DNA of 56,434 nt from contig JASJGJ010000121.1 of NCBI GenBank assembly GCA_033791605.1, positions 1 through 56,434 on the forward strand. Reading direction: 5' to 3'. This document shows positions 46,192 to 55,333 of this stretch, piece after piece. A program made the position numbers and the translations under genes. The notes under the pieces are model-generated. The model saw only the letters and a list, made by a program, of their open reading frames with translations, was not told the DNA's origin and ran no database searches. The first letter of the stretch is position 1; each line of letters begins with the position of its first letter. Source of the stretch: Porticoccus sp033791605 (lineage in GTDB: Bacteria; Pseudomonadota; Gammaproteobacteria; Pseudomonadales; Porticoccaceae).

Positions 46192-48501
46192 ATGGAAAAG
46201 ATTCAGAATCAGATTGCATCAGAACTCAACGTAAAACCCGCTCAAGTTAGCGCTGCCATCAAACTGCTTGATGAGGGCGCCACAGTCCCTTTTATCTCCC
46301 GTTACCGTAAAGAGGTAACGGGCGGGCTAGATGACATACAACTTCGCACACTGGAAGAGCGACTGGGCTATATCCGTGAAATGGAAGATCGTCGCCAAAC
46401 CATCCTCAGCAGTATTGATGAACAGGGAAAGCTCACACCAGAGCTCAAACAGTCCATTCTCAACGCAGACACCAAAACACGATTGGAAGATTTATACCTA
46501 CCCTACAAACCCAAACGCCGCACTAAGGGCCAAATTGCCATCGAAGCAGGGCTAGAACCACTCGCTGACACACTCTACAACCAACCCGACCTTGACCCGG
46601 AGCAAGAATCAACCAAGTTTATCAACCCCGACAAAGGTATTACTGACGTTAAAGCCGCACTGGATGGCGCTAAATATATTTTGATGGAACGCTTTAGCGA
46701 AGATGCCGAGTTGGTAGGACAGTTACGTCAATATCTGACAAACGAAGCTAAGCTGACCGCGACCCTTATGGCGGGAAAAGAGCAGGAAGGCGCTAAATAC
46801 AGGGATTACTTTGAACATTGCGAACCCCTCAAAACCACTCCGTCACACCGGGCTCTGGCCATGTTTCGTGGACGGAGAGAAGGCATTCTGTCCCTTCGAG
46901 TGGACATTGATACCGACGCCACCGAGGGACACCCCTGCGAAACCATGATCGCCCGACAAGTCAACATAGAGAACAAAGGCCGTACTGCAGACAAATGGCT
47001 TGCCGAAGTCGTACGCTGGACCTGGAAAGTAAAATTACACTTACATATTGAAACCGATTTACTAGCCGAGCTTCGCGATCGATCTGACACTGAGGCCATT
47101 GGTGTCTTTGCCATCAATCTTAAAGACCTGCTACTCGCTGCTCCCGCTGGACAAAAAGCAACTATTGGGCTTGACCCGGGACTACGCACAGGCGTTAAGG
47201 TGGCCGTTGTAGACGGCACCGGAAAAGTCTTAGATCACGGCGCCATCTTCCCCACCCCGCCACAAAACAAGCTTCAAGAAGCAGAGACGGCCCTAGTCAA
47301 CTGGTGTAAAAAACATAACGCCGCTTTAATCGCTATCGGTAATGGAACGGCCAGCCGTGAAACAGAACGGTTTGTTAAAACTGTCTTAAAAAACCACCCC
47401 GAACTGACGGCACAACCGGTGATTGTTAACGAATCCGGCGCCTCTATTTACTCAGCCTCTGAGTTTGCCTCACGGGAATATCCAGACCTAGACGTCACCA
47501 TTCGCGGAGCAATTTCCATCGCTCACCGACTTCAAGATCCATTATCGGAGCTGGTTAAAATTGACCCGAAATCCATTGGTGTCGGCCAATATCAACATGA
47601 TGTCAGCCAGGTAGAACTCTCTCGCAGCCTGAATGCGGTAGTTGAAGACTGCGTGAATGCTGTTGGCGTTGAGGTCAACACCGCCTCTGCCGCACTGTTA
47701 AATCGGGTAGCAGGGCTCAACCAAACCATTGCCGATAACATCGTCGCTTTCCGCAATGAAAACGGCCCGTTTAAACAACGAAAAGAACTGAAAAAAGTCC
47801 CACGTCTCGGCGAAAAAACCTTCGAACAAGCCGCTGGATTTTTACGCATAGCCAATGGCGACAACCCGCTGGATGCTTCTGCGGTTCACCCTGAAAGCTA
47901 TTCTGTGGTATCACGTATTGCCGACGATATTGGAAAATCTATCAAATCATTATTAGGCGACAGCTCACTACTTCGCGAGCTCAACCCCAAAAACTATGTA
48001 AACGAAACATTTGGCCTACCCACCATCACCGACATTTTTAGCGAATTAGACAAACCCGGCCGTGACCCGCGCCCAGAATTCAAAACAGCAACATTTAAAG
48101 ACGGCGTAGAAACCATGAAAGATCTAGAGCCTGGTATGGTTCTGGAAGGCACAGTGACCAACGTCACAAATTTCGGCGCATTTGTCGACATTGGCGTCCA
48201 TCAGGATGGTTTAGTTCATATTTCTGCGCTGGCCAATCGATACGTTAAAAATCCCCATGAAGTGGTAAAAGCCGGAGATATTGTCCAAATCAAAGTAATA
48301 GAAGTAGATATCCCCCGTAAACGAATTGCCCTCTCAATGCGAATGACCGATGAACTTGGTTCAAAAGAATCCGGTTCAACTCAACGAACAGAAAATAAAA
48401 AACATACGGATAAAAAGAAGCAGCCCCAAAAGAAACAACCAAATCAACAGAAAACGGGGACACTGGGAGAGCTGTTTAACCAAGCACTAAAAAAATCTTA
48501 G
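46192..48501 (+). CDS. tex: Tex family RNA-binding transcription accessory protein
   Basis: Cytoplasmic nucleic-acid-binding protein related to yeast Spt6. It has 769 aa. An N-terminal helical domain (VPFISRYRKEVTGGLDD) is followed by a YqgF/RNase H-like fold (IGLDPGLRTGVKVAVVDGTGK from about 324), two helix-hairpin-helix motifs (NAVGVEVNTASAALLNRVAGL, GPFKQRKELKKVPRLGEKTFEQAAGFLRI) and a C-terminal S1 domain (GMVLEGTVTNVTNFGAFVDIG, from about 645). The tail is Lys/Gln-rich (DKKKQPQKKQPNQQK). The family affects expression of diverse genes; the precise mechanism is not settled. Confidence 0.96.
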   Translation: MEKIQNQIASELNVKPAQVSAAIKLLDEGATVPFISRYRKEVTGGLDDIQLRTLEERLGYIREMEDRRQTILSSIDEQGKLTPELKQSILNADTKTRLEDLYLPYKPKRRTKGQIAIEAGLEPLADTLYNQPDLDPEQESTKFINPDKGITDVKAALDGAKYILMERFSEDAELVGQLRQYLTNEAKLTATLMAGKEQEGAKYRDYFEHCEPLKTTPSHRALAMFRGRREGILSLRVDIDTDATEGHPCETMIARQVNIENKGRTADKWLAEVVRWTWKVKLHLHIETDLLAELRDRSDTEAIGVFAINLKDLLLAAPAGQKATIGLDPGLRTGVKVAVVDGTGKVLDHGAIFPTPPQNKLQEAETALVNWCKKHNAALIAIGNGTASRETERFVKTVLKNHPELTAQPVIVNESGASIYSASEFASREYPDLDVTIRGAISIAHRLQDPLSELVKIDPKSIGVGQYQHDVSQVELSRSLNAVVEDCVNAVGVEVNTASAALLNRVAGLNQTIADNIVAFRNENGPFKQRKELKKVPRLGEKTFEQAAGFLRIANGDNPLDASAVHPESYSVVSRIADDIGKSIKSLLGDSSLLRELNPKNYVNETFGLPTITDIFSELDKPGRDPRPEFKTATFKDGVETMKDLEPGMVLEGTVTNVTNFGAFVDIGVHQDGLVHISALANRYVKNPHEVVKAGDIVQIKVIEVDIPRKRIALSMRMTDELGSKESGSTQRTENKKHTDKKKQPQKKQPNQQKTGTLGELFNQALKKS

Positions 48502-48593
48502 TTTCACTTTTAAACCTGAGTAAAAAACCAAATCTTACTCGTCAAAAACACGGGTTCAAAAAAGGTAGGCTCAAAAAAAGACGGACTCAAAAA

Positions 48594-49151
48594 CTATGTG
48601 TTCCCCTTACCATCAAAACAAGCTCGCAACAAAGTCTGTATCTGGTCTCGCCCCATACTATTCAGCAGAGCTATATTATGCTCGGGGATTTGGTCTGGGC
48701 TAGGGTGGCTAGCAACTGCCTGCTCCAGGCTCGCCTCTCTGATCAGGTGCAACACTGGGTAAGGAGATCGATTGGTATAGTTTTCTGTATCTTCTGGCTC
48801 GGTGCCACCAAACTGATACTCTGGATGAAAGCTGGCTATTTGATAAATCCCTTCCAGTTCCAGTTCCACCAACAGGCCTTCCGCACAATTTAAAAACTGG
48901 TTGTAGTCGTAAAAATCCTGCAACACCTCTGGGTGAATCAACAGCGTAGTTTCAATCGTGCTATCCCTATTAAGTAACGCCAACTCTGACTGAAGGTCGA
49001 CCAACAACTGCTCTTCAGTTGCCGCCTCAGACACTTTGAAGCGTACTCTACTTGCCAACAGCTCACGTTTAGCAAAAGGACAAAGGTTTAACCCCACCAC
49101 CAGAGTTTCCACCCACTTTTTCACGGGCCTAATGATATCTTCGTGTTTCAA
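48594..49151 (-). CDS. DUF1415 protein
   Basis: A 185-aa protein of the DUF1415 family, recognised by WVETLVVGLNLCPFAKRE at the start, the central FNP-like YDYNQFLNCAEGLLVE, IASFHPEYQFGGTEPEDTENYTNRSPYPVLHLIRE and a C-terminal helix. No catalytic role is known to me. The conserved Cys, His and Asp/Glu residues suggest an enzyme but this is inference. It converges on tex and shares no operon with its neighbours. Confidence 0.85.
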   Translation of the reverse strand: MKHEDIIRPVKKWVETLVVGLNLCPFAKRELLASRVRFKVSEAATEEQLLVDLQSELALLNRDSTIETTLLIHPEVLQDFYDYNQFLNCAEGLLVELELEGIYQIASFHPEYQFGGTEPEDTENYTNRSPYPVLHLIREASLEQAVASHPSPDQIPEHNIALLNSMGRDQIQTLLRACFDGKGNT

Positions 49152-49266
49152 TCGACCCCCTTTCAGGAAACATACGGTTAGAAAAAAACTGAGGCCCTTC
49201 AGGCTAAGCTCTCGAATTAAGTATTCAACTCAAAAATAAACAACCCTAGAAACTGAGATGGAGTAA

Positions 49267-49722
49267 CTATGTCACAGTTACATCTGCACCCACGGTTATC
49301 ACGCCCGATGTTAAAACATCAGCTCGCAGTCCAGCTCTGTGTAGAAATCTTTCTACCACCTGGCTCTTTGACAATGTTGTACTAGCAAGAGCATCACCGA
49401 GGCTACTACAAGGCTCACACAGCTCTACTCCCTTTAGCCGCACTGTGCCTATTAAAAACTCTTTTCCAACCAGCTCATTGAGCCGCACGCCGCGAGTAAC
49501 AATATTTCTTCGGGTAATCGATAAGTCATATACCAAATTTTGCTCGACTATAAAGGCTTCAACCTCTTCTGCTTCAATCAACGTGAGGTTCTGCCCCGGC
49601 CATTTGGATAAACCGTAATTTCTATCACCCACAATGCCGCTGGCGGCCACCAAGTCAATACTTTCTGACTCAAGCTGCTCTCCACCAACATCAGTGCTGA
49701 TATAAATACGCTCAACATTCAT
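49267..49722 (-). CDS. MOSC domain protein
   Basis: A 151-aa beta-barrel MOSC domain with GIVGDRNYGLSKWPGQNLTLIEAEEV, TRRNIVTRGVRLNELVGKEFLIGTVRLKGVELCEPC (conserved Cys) and a C-terminal strand region. MOSC proteins carry sulfur or molybdenum cofactor in various molybdoenzymes and reductases. No cofactor-biosynthesis gene lies nearby, so the partner is unknown. It lies between the DUF1415 and LpxO-like genes with normal spacing. Confidence 0.85.
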   Translation of the reverse strand: MNVERIYISTDVGGEQLESESIDLVAASGIVGDRNYGLSKWPGQNLTLIEAEEVEAFIVEQNLVYDLSITRRNIVTRGVRLNELVGKEFLIGTVRLKGVELCEPCSSLGDALASTTLSKSQVVERFLHRAGLRADVLTSGVITVGADVTVT

Positions 49723-49783
49723 CGTTGTATTTACTCTAACGTGACTATTACCCTACTTTGAGTTAGTGATCGGCACAACCGCA

Positions 49784-50683
49784 TCAAAAAAACAGAGCAT
49801 AAATGATCAACAGATAAATTGAATATTGAAGAAAATAATACAAAGGGCGGTTAAATTTTTTAATTCTTTTTCCTACCAGCCTCACTTTATAAATAGCGGG
49901 GAATATTCGATTAAGTAGTCCAACACTATCACCTTCCATATTTTTAGTACTGCTAGCCGCCAAAACAATTCGGGAAAAAATTTCGTTGAACCAATCAACC
50001 AGAAAAAAACTAACGGGTCTCTTCACATCTAAAAACAAAACGATTCTGTTAACATCCGTTTTATTTTCTGCATAATGAATAAACGTTTCATCAAAGATCA
50101 CGGGCTCTCCATCCTTCCAATGGTACTTCTCTCCGTCCACAGAGATAAAGCAATCTTCAGAATTTGGCGTAACCAATCCTAGATGATAACGGAGAGAACC
50201 GGCATAGGGGTCGCGATGTTTAACCAAACGTGCTCCTGGTGGCAACATGGCAAACATAGCACCTTTGACACTGCGAACAGAATTCAGTAATTCCACAGTT
50301 TTAGGACAAAGCTCATTGGCAGATTTTAACGAAGAGCCATACCACTTAAGATAAAAACGTTTCCAGCCCGTTTTGAAAAAAGAATTAAATCCCAAATCAT
50401 CTTTTTCTTCCGATGACTTTATTTTAGCCTTGTCATTCAAGCTGATGGCTTCGTCTCTTATAACTTCCCAGTTATCCTCAAATACTTTTAAATCAGGAAA
50501 ATTATCAGCATCAATATAAGCTGACTTTTTTAAGGTAGAAAAAGCATAAAACAAACAGTTTACTGGGCCAAGAATATTAGAGTGGTCACTAATTTTACGC
50601 ACCAGCTTCTCGTGCCTAACCACACCTCGTCTCTGAACATAGATTGCGCAAAGGATAAAAACAGCGAGTACCGTAAATCCCAT
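49784..50683 (-). CDS. lpxO: Lipid A 2-hydroxylase LpxO-like
   Basis: Fe2+/2-oxoglutarate-dependent membrane dioxygenase of the aspartyl/asparaginyl beta-hydroxylase family. LpxO hydroxylates a secondary acyl chain on lipid A. The 299 aa match the usual 300. An N-terminal helix (MGFTVLAVFILCAIYV) and a C-terminal one (LYYFLQYSIYLLIIYALFF) flank the catalytic domain with FPDLKVFEDNWEVIRDEAISL, the iron-binding KHRDPYAGSLRYHLGL (HXD), DGEPVIFDETFIHYAEN (distal His) and NRIVLFLDVKRP (2-oxoglutarate Arg). I chose ATG 50683 because AAGGGG lies 6 bases upstream. Confidence 0.88.
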   Translation of the reverse strand: MGFTVLAVFILCAIYVQRRGVVRHEKLVRKISDHSNILGPVNCLFYAFSTLKKSAYIDADNFPDLKVFEDNWEVIRDEAISLNDKAKIKSSEEKDDLGFNSFFKTGWKRFYLKWYGSSLKSANELCPKTVELLNSVRSVKGAMFAMLPPGARLVKHRDPYAGSLRYHLGLVTPNSEDCFISVDGEKYHWKDGEPVIFDETFIHYAENKTDVNRIVLFLDVKRPVSFFLVDWFNEIFSRIVLAASSTKNMEGDSVGLLNRIFPAIYKVRLVGKRIKKFNRPLYYFLQYSIYLLIIYALFF

Positions 50684-50946
50684 AGTAAACCCCTTATCAA
50701 TACGCCAAATAATCATCCTGAAAGGCATAGATCAGATATCAATCCGTACAAATCTATCAATCTGAAATCAAATTAAGCTGCAAATAGGCCAACAACAAAG
50801 CATCTTGAATTGCTCTATTTCAGTGATATCCGAACATTGAGGGCCATACTAATGTAAAACAAATGAAAATAGGAGTGCCGCTGATGAAGCTCGAAGTAGC
50901 TTATAGGATTCAAAAATATGAAGTGTGTGATAAGTCTTGATTCAAA

Positions 50947-51023
50947 TGGGGTGGCTGACGGGGATCGAACCCGCGACCACCGGAATCACAATCCGGGGCT
51001 CTACCAACTGAGCTACAGCCACC
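50947..51023 (-). tRNA. tRNA-His (GUG)
   Basis: Minus-strand cloverleaf with encoded CCA. The acceptor stem is GTGGCTG/AGCCAC with the extra G(-1) opposite C73 as expected for His, the D arm is AGCTCAGTTGGTAGAGC and the anticodon loop is ATTGTGA (anticodon GTG). It is the last of the Pro-Arg-His operon. Confidence 0.96.
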
Positions 51024-51048
51024 ACTGCTTGAACTGCTCGTCGCTGGA

Positions 51049-51125
<77 letters not shown>

Positions 51126-51153
51126 TCAACAACGTACATCCAGAAAATGAGGT

Positions 51154-51230
51154 TGGTCGGGGATGAGGGATTCGAACCCCCGACATCCTGCTCCCAAAGC
51201 AGGCGCGCTACCAGACTGCGCTAATCCCCG
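51154..51230 (-). tRNA. tRNA-Pro (UGG)
   Basis: Minus-strand 77-base cloverleaf with encoded CCA. The acceptor stem is CGGGGAT/ATCCCCG, the anticodon loop is TTTGGGA (anticodon TGG) and the T loop is GGTTCGAATCC. It is the first tRNA of the operon, about 36 bases from a strong promoter. Confidence 0.97.
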
Positions 51231-51265
51231 ACTGTCTCTTAAGACCCTCATTTCGAGAGCTGCGC

Positions 51266-51294
51266 ATGATACTGAGGACAATCGGTCTCGTCAA
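51266..51294 (-). promoter_or_regulatory. Sigma-70 promoter for the tRNA-Pro/Arg/His operon
   Basis: On the minus strand TTGACG (51294-51289) and TATCAT (51271-51266) are exactly 17 bases apart, followed by a GCGC discriminator typical of stringently controlled stable-RNA promoters. It lies 36 bases upstream of tRNA-Pro. Confidence 0.8.
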
Positions 51295-51404
51295 TGAAAA
51301 AGCGAAGAAATGCTCAGAGAGATTCTCTTCACAGGGGCCACATGAAATGAGAAAATGCTGTTTACCCTACTTGCCTATCCCTTAACTCAGGAGCTTTAAA
51401 TATC

Positions 51405-52250
51405 ATGCCAGCCCAAATTCTCGACGGCAAAGCTATTGCCCAGCAAACAGAAGCAGAGTTAAGCGAACGCGTTGCTCGGCTTAAAGAGAAAAGTGGCGGG
51501 CAAACCCCTATTCTTGCCACCATTCTAGTGGGCGGCGATCCAGCCTCCGCCACCTATGTACGCATGAAACAAAACGCCTGCAAACGAGTAGGTATGGAAT
51601 CCATCGCAGTAGAAATGCCCAAAGAAACAACCACCGAAGAGCTTCTGGTGAAAATTAATGAGCTAAACGCCAACCCCAACTGCCAGGGCATCTTGCTACA
51701 GCACCCAGTACCCCCACAAATTGAAGAGCGCGAATGCTTTGACAGCATCGCATTGGAAAAAGACGTTGATGGTGTCACCTGTCTTGGCTTTGGTCGTATG
51801 GCTATGGGTGAAGAAGCCTACGGTTCAGCCACACCACAAGGCATCATGCGCCTACTGACCGCTTACGACATCCCCCTACAAGGCAAACATGCCGTCGTCG
51901 TTGGTCGCAGCCCTATTTTAGGCAAACCCATGGCAATGATGTTGCTCAATGCCAATGCCACCGTCACTATTTGTCATTCCCGCACAGAAAACCTGCCAGA
52001 AATTATTCGTGGTGCCGACATTGTTGTCGGTGCAGTCGGCAAGCCAGAATTTATTAAAGCAAAATGGATTAAAGACGGCGCGGTGGTTGTCGATGCCGGT
52101 TACCACCCAGGTGGGGTCGGAGATATCGAACTGGGACCACTCTATGATCGCGCCTCAGCCATCACACCGGTTCCCGGGGGTGTTGGCCCTATGACGATCA
52201 ATACGCTGATCCTTCAGTCAGTAGATGCTGGCGAGAAAAAACTGGCATAA
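51405..52250 (+). CDS. folD: Bifunctional methylenetetrahydrofolate dehydrogenase/cyclohydrolase
   Basis: Oxidises 5,10-methylene-THF to methenyl-THF with NADP+ and hydrolyses that to 10-formyl-THF for purine and initiator-tRNA formylation. It has 281 aa. The active site includes Tyr51 and Lys55 (ATYVRMKQNACKRVGM) and KDVDGV. The Rossmann domain has VVVGRSPILGKPMAMMLLNANATVTICHSRT, then GAVGKPEFIKAKWIKDGAVVVDAGY and PVPGGVGPMTINTLI. It lies divergent from the tRNA operon. In Pseudomonas folD, tRNAs and tig are close; here tig is 13 kb away. Confidence 0.97.
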   Translation: MPAQILDGKAIAQQTEAELSERVARLKEKSGGQTPILATILVGGDPASATYVRMKQNACKRVGMESIAVEMPKETTTEELLVKINELNANPNCQGILLQHPVPPQIEERECFDSIALEKDVDGVTCLGFGRMAMGEEAYGSATPQGIMRLLTAYDIPLQGKHAVVVGRSPILGKPMAMMLLNANATVTICHSRTENLPEIIRGADIVVGAVGKPEFIKAKWIKDGAVVVDAGYHPGGVGDIELGPLYDRASAITPVPGGVGPMTINTLILQSVDAGEKKLA

Positions 52251-52272
52251 GTACAGTTTCCACTCAATGCCC

Positions 52273-52309
52273 TCTTCCTCTTAACCTTCACCGTAAGGCA
52301 AGAGGAAGA
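52273..52309 (+). repeat. Inverted repeat after folD
   Basis: TCTTCCTCTT (52273-52282) and AAGAGGAAGA (52300-52309) are perfect 10-bp inverted repeats around a 17-base loop that itself contains CCTT/AAGG. There is no T run after it, so it is a weak or rho-assisted terminator candidate for folD, or an mRNA-stabilising stem. Confidence 0.55.
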
Positions 52310-52427
52310 AGATGGCACACACCTCTAGCTCGAACCTTTTAATTTTTTTCTCTAGCCCCTGCCGCACCGACCTCAGCTTCCCCTAAGAACAACAGCAAGC
52401 TGTCTTAACAGGCACAGGAAGACTAAG

Positions 52428-53201
52428 ATGAAAAGAACATGTACAGACAGGACACCCGTCATGCTCTCAGATCGACTCGTTGCTCATCGAGGTTATCAAG
52501 CGCGCTACCCTGAAAACACCCTATTAGGCTTCACAAAGGCTATTGAAGCCGGAGCTCATTTCATAGAAACCGACATTCTTTTTAGTTCTGATCACCAACC
52601 AGTGCTCTACCACGACGCACTAATGAGCCGTATCAGCGGTGTCGAGAATGCTATCCACCTGCTAACTCTATCAGAACTCAAAACTTACCCCGCGTCAGAA
52701 CCAGAACGATTGGGCAACCAATTTATCAGCGAAAAAATCACCGCCTTGACTGAGCTTGTCACACTACTGTCAGCCAACCCAAAAGTAACCGCTTTTATTG
52801 AGCTGAAACGATCTGGTTTGCATATTGAAGGCATAGAAAATGCGTACAAAATTGTTACCAAACTATTACAACCTGTCATTACACAATGTGTCTTAATCAG
52901 TTTCAGCGATGACTTTATTCATTACGCATGGCAACAAGGATACCCACGTCTCGGGATGGTACTTAAACAATGGGACGAACTGGAAGGTGAGTTGATAACC
53001 AGTATTCGCCCTGAATTTATTTTTTGTGATACCGAGATCGTACCAGAGGAAGCAACACTAGACTCGATTGAAAGCAAAGTCGTGATCTACGAGGTAACTC
53101 TTCCCGATAATGCCATTCATTGGTACAACCGAGGTGCAGATTTAGTGGAAACTTTTAATTATGGTGGCATGATGGACGGCCTCACTCAACGGACGCTATA
53201 A
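52428..53201 (+). CDS. Glycerophosphodiester phosphodiesterase
   Basis: Cleaves glycerophosphodiesters (from deacylated phospholipids) into sn-glycerol 3-phosphate and an alcohol. It has 257 aa. The GDPD TIM barrel has catalytic His20-Arg21 (VAHRGYQARYPENTLLGF), the metal-binding Glu47/Asp49 (FIETDI) and His62 (LYHDALM). KVTAFIELKR and VLISFSDDF are later barrel strands. There is no signal peptide, so it is cytoplasmic like UgpQ. AGGA lies 8 bases before the ATG. The next gene, a G3P oxidase relative, starts 6 bases after its stop, so the two probably form an operon that degrades phospholipid head groups. Confidence 0.9.
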   Translation: MKRTCTDRTPVMLSDRLVAHRGYQARYPENTLLGFTKAIEAGAHFIETDILFSSDHQPVLYHDALMSRISGVENAIHLLTLSELKTYPASEPERLGNQFISEKITALTELVTLLSANPKVTAFIELKRSGLHIEGIENAYKIVTKLLQPVITQCVLISFSDDFIHYAWQQGYPRLGMVLKQWDELEGELITSIRPEFIFCDTEIVPEEATLDSIESKVVIYEVTLPDNAIHWYNRGADLVETFNYGGMMDGLTQRTL

Positions 53202-53207
53202 ACTCTT

Positions 53208-54422
53208 ATGGAAAAGAGCCAAAACACTGAATCCAACTATGATGTCATCATCGTTGGAGGCGGTATACAAGGAGCTGGTGTGGCTCAAGCCGTTCAAGCT
53301 GCCGGCTATAATTCCATGATACTGGAGAAGTCTTATTGGGCGGCAGGCACCTCTAGCAAATCAAGCAAACTAATTCACGGGGGTCTTCGCTACCTTCAAA
53401 CGGGCAATTTTTCACTGATCAAGGAAAGCCTCAGAGAACGCCGACTACTTCTTAAAAATGGGCCAGACCTAGTTTACCCCAACGGTTTTTATATTCCTGT
53501 CTACAAGCATTCCCAGTACCGGCCTTGGAAAATTCGGTTGGCCTTAATTGCCTACTGGTTTCTTTCAGGCTGTTGCCCAGATGGACTCTTTAAAGTCATT
53601 TCAAAGAAACACTGGCATCAACTGAAAGGACTAAACATTGACGGCTTAATCAAAGTTTTTCGCTACCAAGATGCACAAACCGACGACACCAAGCTCACCG
53701 AAGCCGTGATAAGCTCTGCCGTCGCAATGGGGGCTGCAACAAGCTGCCCATCAAAACTGCTTAACGCCCAACAAATCACAAGCGGCTATCGTATCGAATT
53801 TGAGGAAAGTGGCCCAGAACATGAAAGCATAATCACAACGGCCACCTGCCGAATTCTCATCAATGCCGGAGGCCCTTGGATCAATCAAATTGCCGAATGT
53901 ATTTCACCCCGCCCAAACACCATTCCTATTTCACTGGTTCAGGGTGCTCATTTGGTACTCGATACAAAGATTAGCGAGGAATGCTTTTATCTAGAATCTC
54001 CCACCGATGGCAGACCCGTTTTCGTCTTACCTTGGCACGATGGGACATTATTAGGTACCACAGAAACTCTATTTGAAGGTAATCCGGAAGACTGCGCGAT
54101 CACCGACCAGGAAAAAGAATATCTCATGGACGTTCTGAACACCTACTTTCCTGACTATCAGGGAAAAGTCTGTGGTGACATGGCGGGGCTCAGGGTGCTG
54201 CCTAAACACGAAGACACCCAAGCACATCACCAACTCAGTCGCGAGGTCCAGCTCATCACCGACTGCAACAGCCAGCCTCATTACTTGGGCATTTATGGTG
54301 GCAAGCTAACGGGTTACCGAGCCACAGCCGCGAAAGTGGTCAAAATTATTGAGGGAACGCTTCATACTAGGAAACCAAGAGGTAACACTAGGTGTATCCC
54401 CCTCACTAAAAATATACAGTAA
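53208..54422 (+). CDS. Short GlpD-like glycerol-3-phosphate dehydrogenase
   Basis: FAD-dependent oxidoreductase of 404 aa. It has the GlpD FAD fold (IIVGGGIQGAGVAQAVQ), the diagnostic AAGTSSKSSKLIHGGLRYLQTGNF, NAGGPWINQIAE, DGRPVFVLPWHDGTLLGTTE and the last FAD contact YGGKLTGYRATAAK. E. coli GlpD is about 500 aa; the C-terminal DAO_C helical domain is missing here. No frame continues it (only 46 bases to the convergent carbonic anhydrase gene), so it is naturally short or truncated by deletion. With the upstream phosphodiesterase it would turn G3P into dihydroxyacetone phosphate and feed electrons to the quinone pool. Confidence 0.85.
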   Translation: MEKSQNTESNYDVIIVGGGIQGAGVAQAVQAAGYNSMILEKSYWAAGTSSKSSKLIHGGLRYLQTGNFSLIKESLRERRLLLKNGPDLVYPNGFYIPVYKHSQYRPWKIRLALIAYWFLSGCCPDGLFKVISKKHWHQLKGLNIDGLIKVFRYQDAQTDDTKLTEAVISSAVAMGAATSCPSKLLNAQQITSGYRIEFEESGPEHESIITTATCRILINAGGPWINQIAECISPRPNTIPISLVQGAHLVLDTKISEECFYLESPTDGRPVFVLPWHDGTLLGTTETLFEGNPEDCAITDQEKEYLMDVLNTYFPDYQGKVCGDMAGLRVLPKHEDTQAHHQLSREVQLITDCNSQPHYLGIYGGKLTGYRATAAKVVKIIEGTLHTRKPRGNTRCIPLTKNIQ

Positions 54423-54439
54423 TACTTCAAAACCCTACA

Positions 54440-54467
54440 GGGATAATGGAGCTGAAGCTTCCTTATC
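54440..54467 (+). terminator. Possible terminator between convergent genes
   Basis: GGATAATGGAGC, TTCA-type loop and GCTTCCTTATCC form an imperfect 12-bp stem with two mismatches, ending in a short T-rich tail. It sits between the convergent GlpD-like and carbonic anhydrase genes and could serve either. Weak. Confidence 0.4.
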
Positions 54468-54468
54468 C

Positions 54469-55080
54469 TTATTCAAAAAACTCTACTTCACCCGTTTCGA
54501 GTGAGTACTCTGCACTCCAAATTTCAAGTTCTCCCTTATTAACCAATTGCTCCAACATTTGAGACCCATGTCTAAGATGATTGGTCGCCGCCAAGATATT
54601 GGAACGAATAGATAGGGCCAACAATTTGTCTGGATCATCCCGCAGTTCAGTTTTAAACAGGGGCTCTACCGCGGGCTTGATACGATTGACAATAGATAGA
54701 ACATTCGACGATTGATGTTCTGACGGGCTCTTGATTTCATTAATAGTTGCCCGAACGGCACCACACATGGAATGGCCAAGAACAACGACCAGAGGAATAC
54801 CAAACTGCTCTACAGCAAACTCCACACTCCCCACCTGAGAGGGTGCAACAATATTACCAGCCACCCTAATAACAAATAAGTCACCCAAACCTTGATCAAA
54901 TACGATTTCGGCCGGTACTCGAGAATCTGAGCAGCCAAGAATGACAGCAAATGGAGCCTGTCCTTCGACAAAATCTGCTCTCTGTATTTGCTTCACGATG
55001 GTATCAATACTACGCACTCCAGACACAAAGTGCTGATTACCTTTTTTTAACCGTTCTATTGCTTCACTCGCTGTAACCAT
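54469..55080 (-). CDS. Beta-class carbonic anhydrase
   Basis: Interconverts CO2 and bicarbonate in the cytoplasm. It has 203 aa. Zinc ligands are Cys50, Asp52 (CSDSRVPAE), His103 and Cys106 (GHSMCGAV). VIRVAGNIV and SVEFAVEQFGIPLVVVLGH are the core family segments. The Asp52-Arg54 pair is the gating dyad. The gene is monocistronic and convergent with the GlpD-like gene. Confidence 0.95.
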   Translation of the reverse strand: MVTASEAIERLKKGNQHFVSGVRSIDTIVKQIQRADFVEGQAPFAVILGCSDSRVPAEIVFDQGLGDLFVIRVAGNIVAPSQVGSVEFAVEQFGIPLVVVLGHSMCGAVRATINEIKSPSEHQSSNVLSIVNRIKPAVEPLFKTELRDDPDKLLALSIRSNILAATNHLRHGSQMLEQLVNKGELEIWSAEYSLETGEVEFFE

Positions 55081-55333
55081 TGTGACTTGGCCCTTAATAT
55101 AGATGACATTTTTATAACCGGTACAATTTTTCCATATCTACTCCTAGTGTACGCGGTTAACAACTGTGTTAGATATCGGTGTTTTCAATGCTTTTATATC
55201 TACAAAATTTCCCATCAGCATTAGTGCCTCACCAGCCATCCACGATGGCTTCAACTTTATCTGCATAGAGTAAAACCCCAATCAACGAAACTAAAGGAAG
55301 CCGAAGGAGATCACAAGTCACTATCTTTGCAAC

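Noticed and set aside
46806..47219. 137-aa minus-strand open frame inside tex
   Set aside because: Antisense shadow of tex with Ser/Arg-rich nonsense composition.
53208..54422. Frameshift as the cause of the short GlpD-like protein
   Set aside because: I looked for the DAO_C region in all frames after 54422 and found only 46 bases before the convergent gene, so no broken tail is present.
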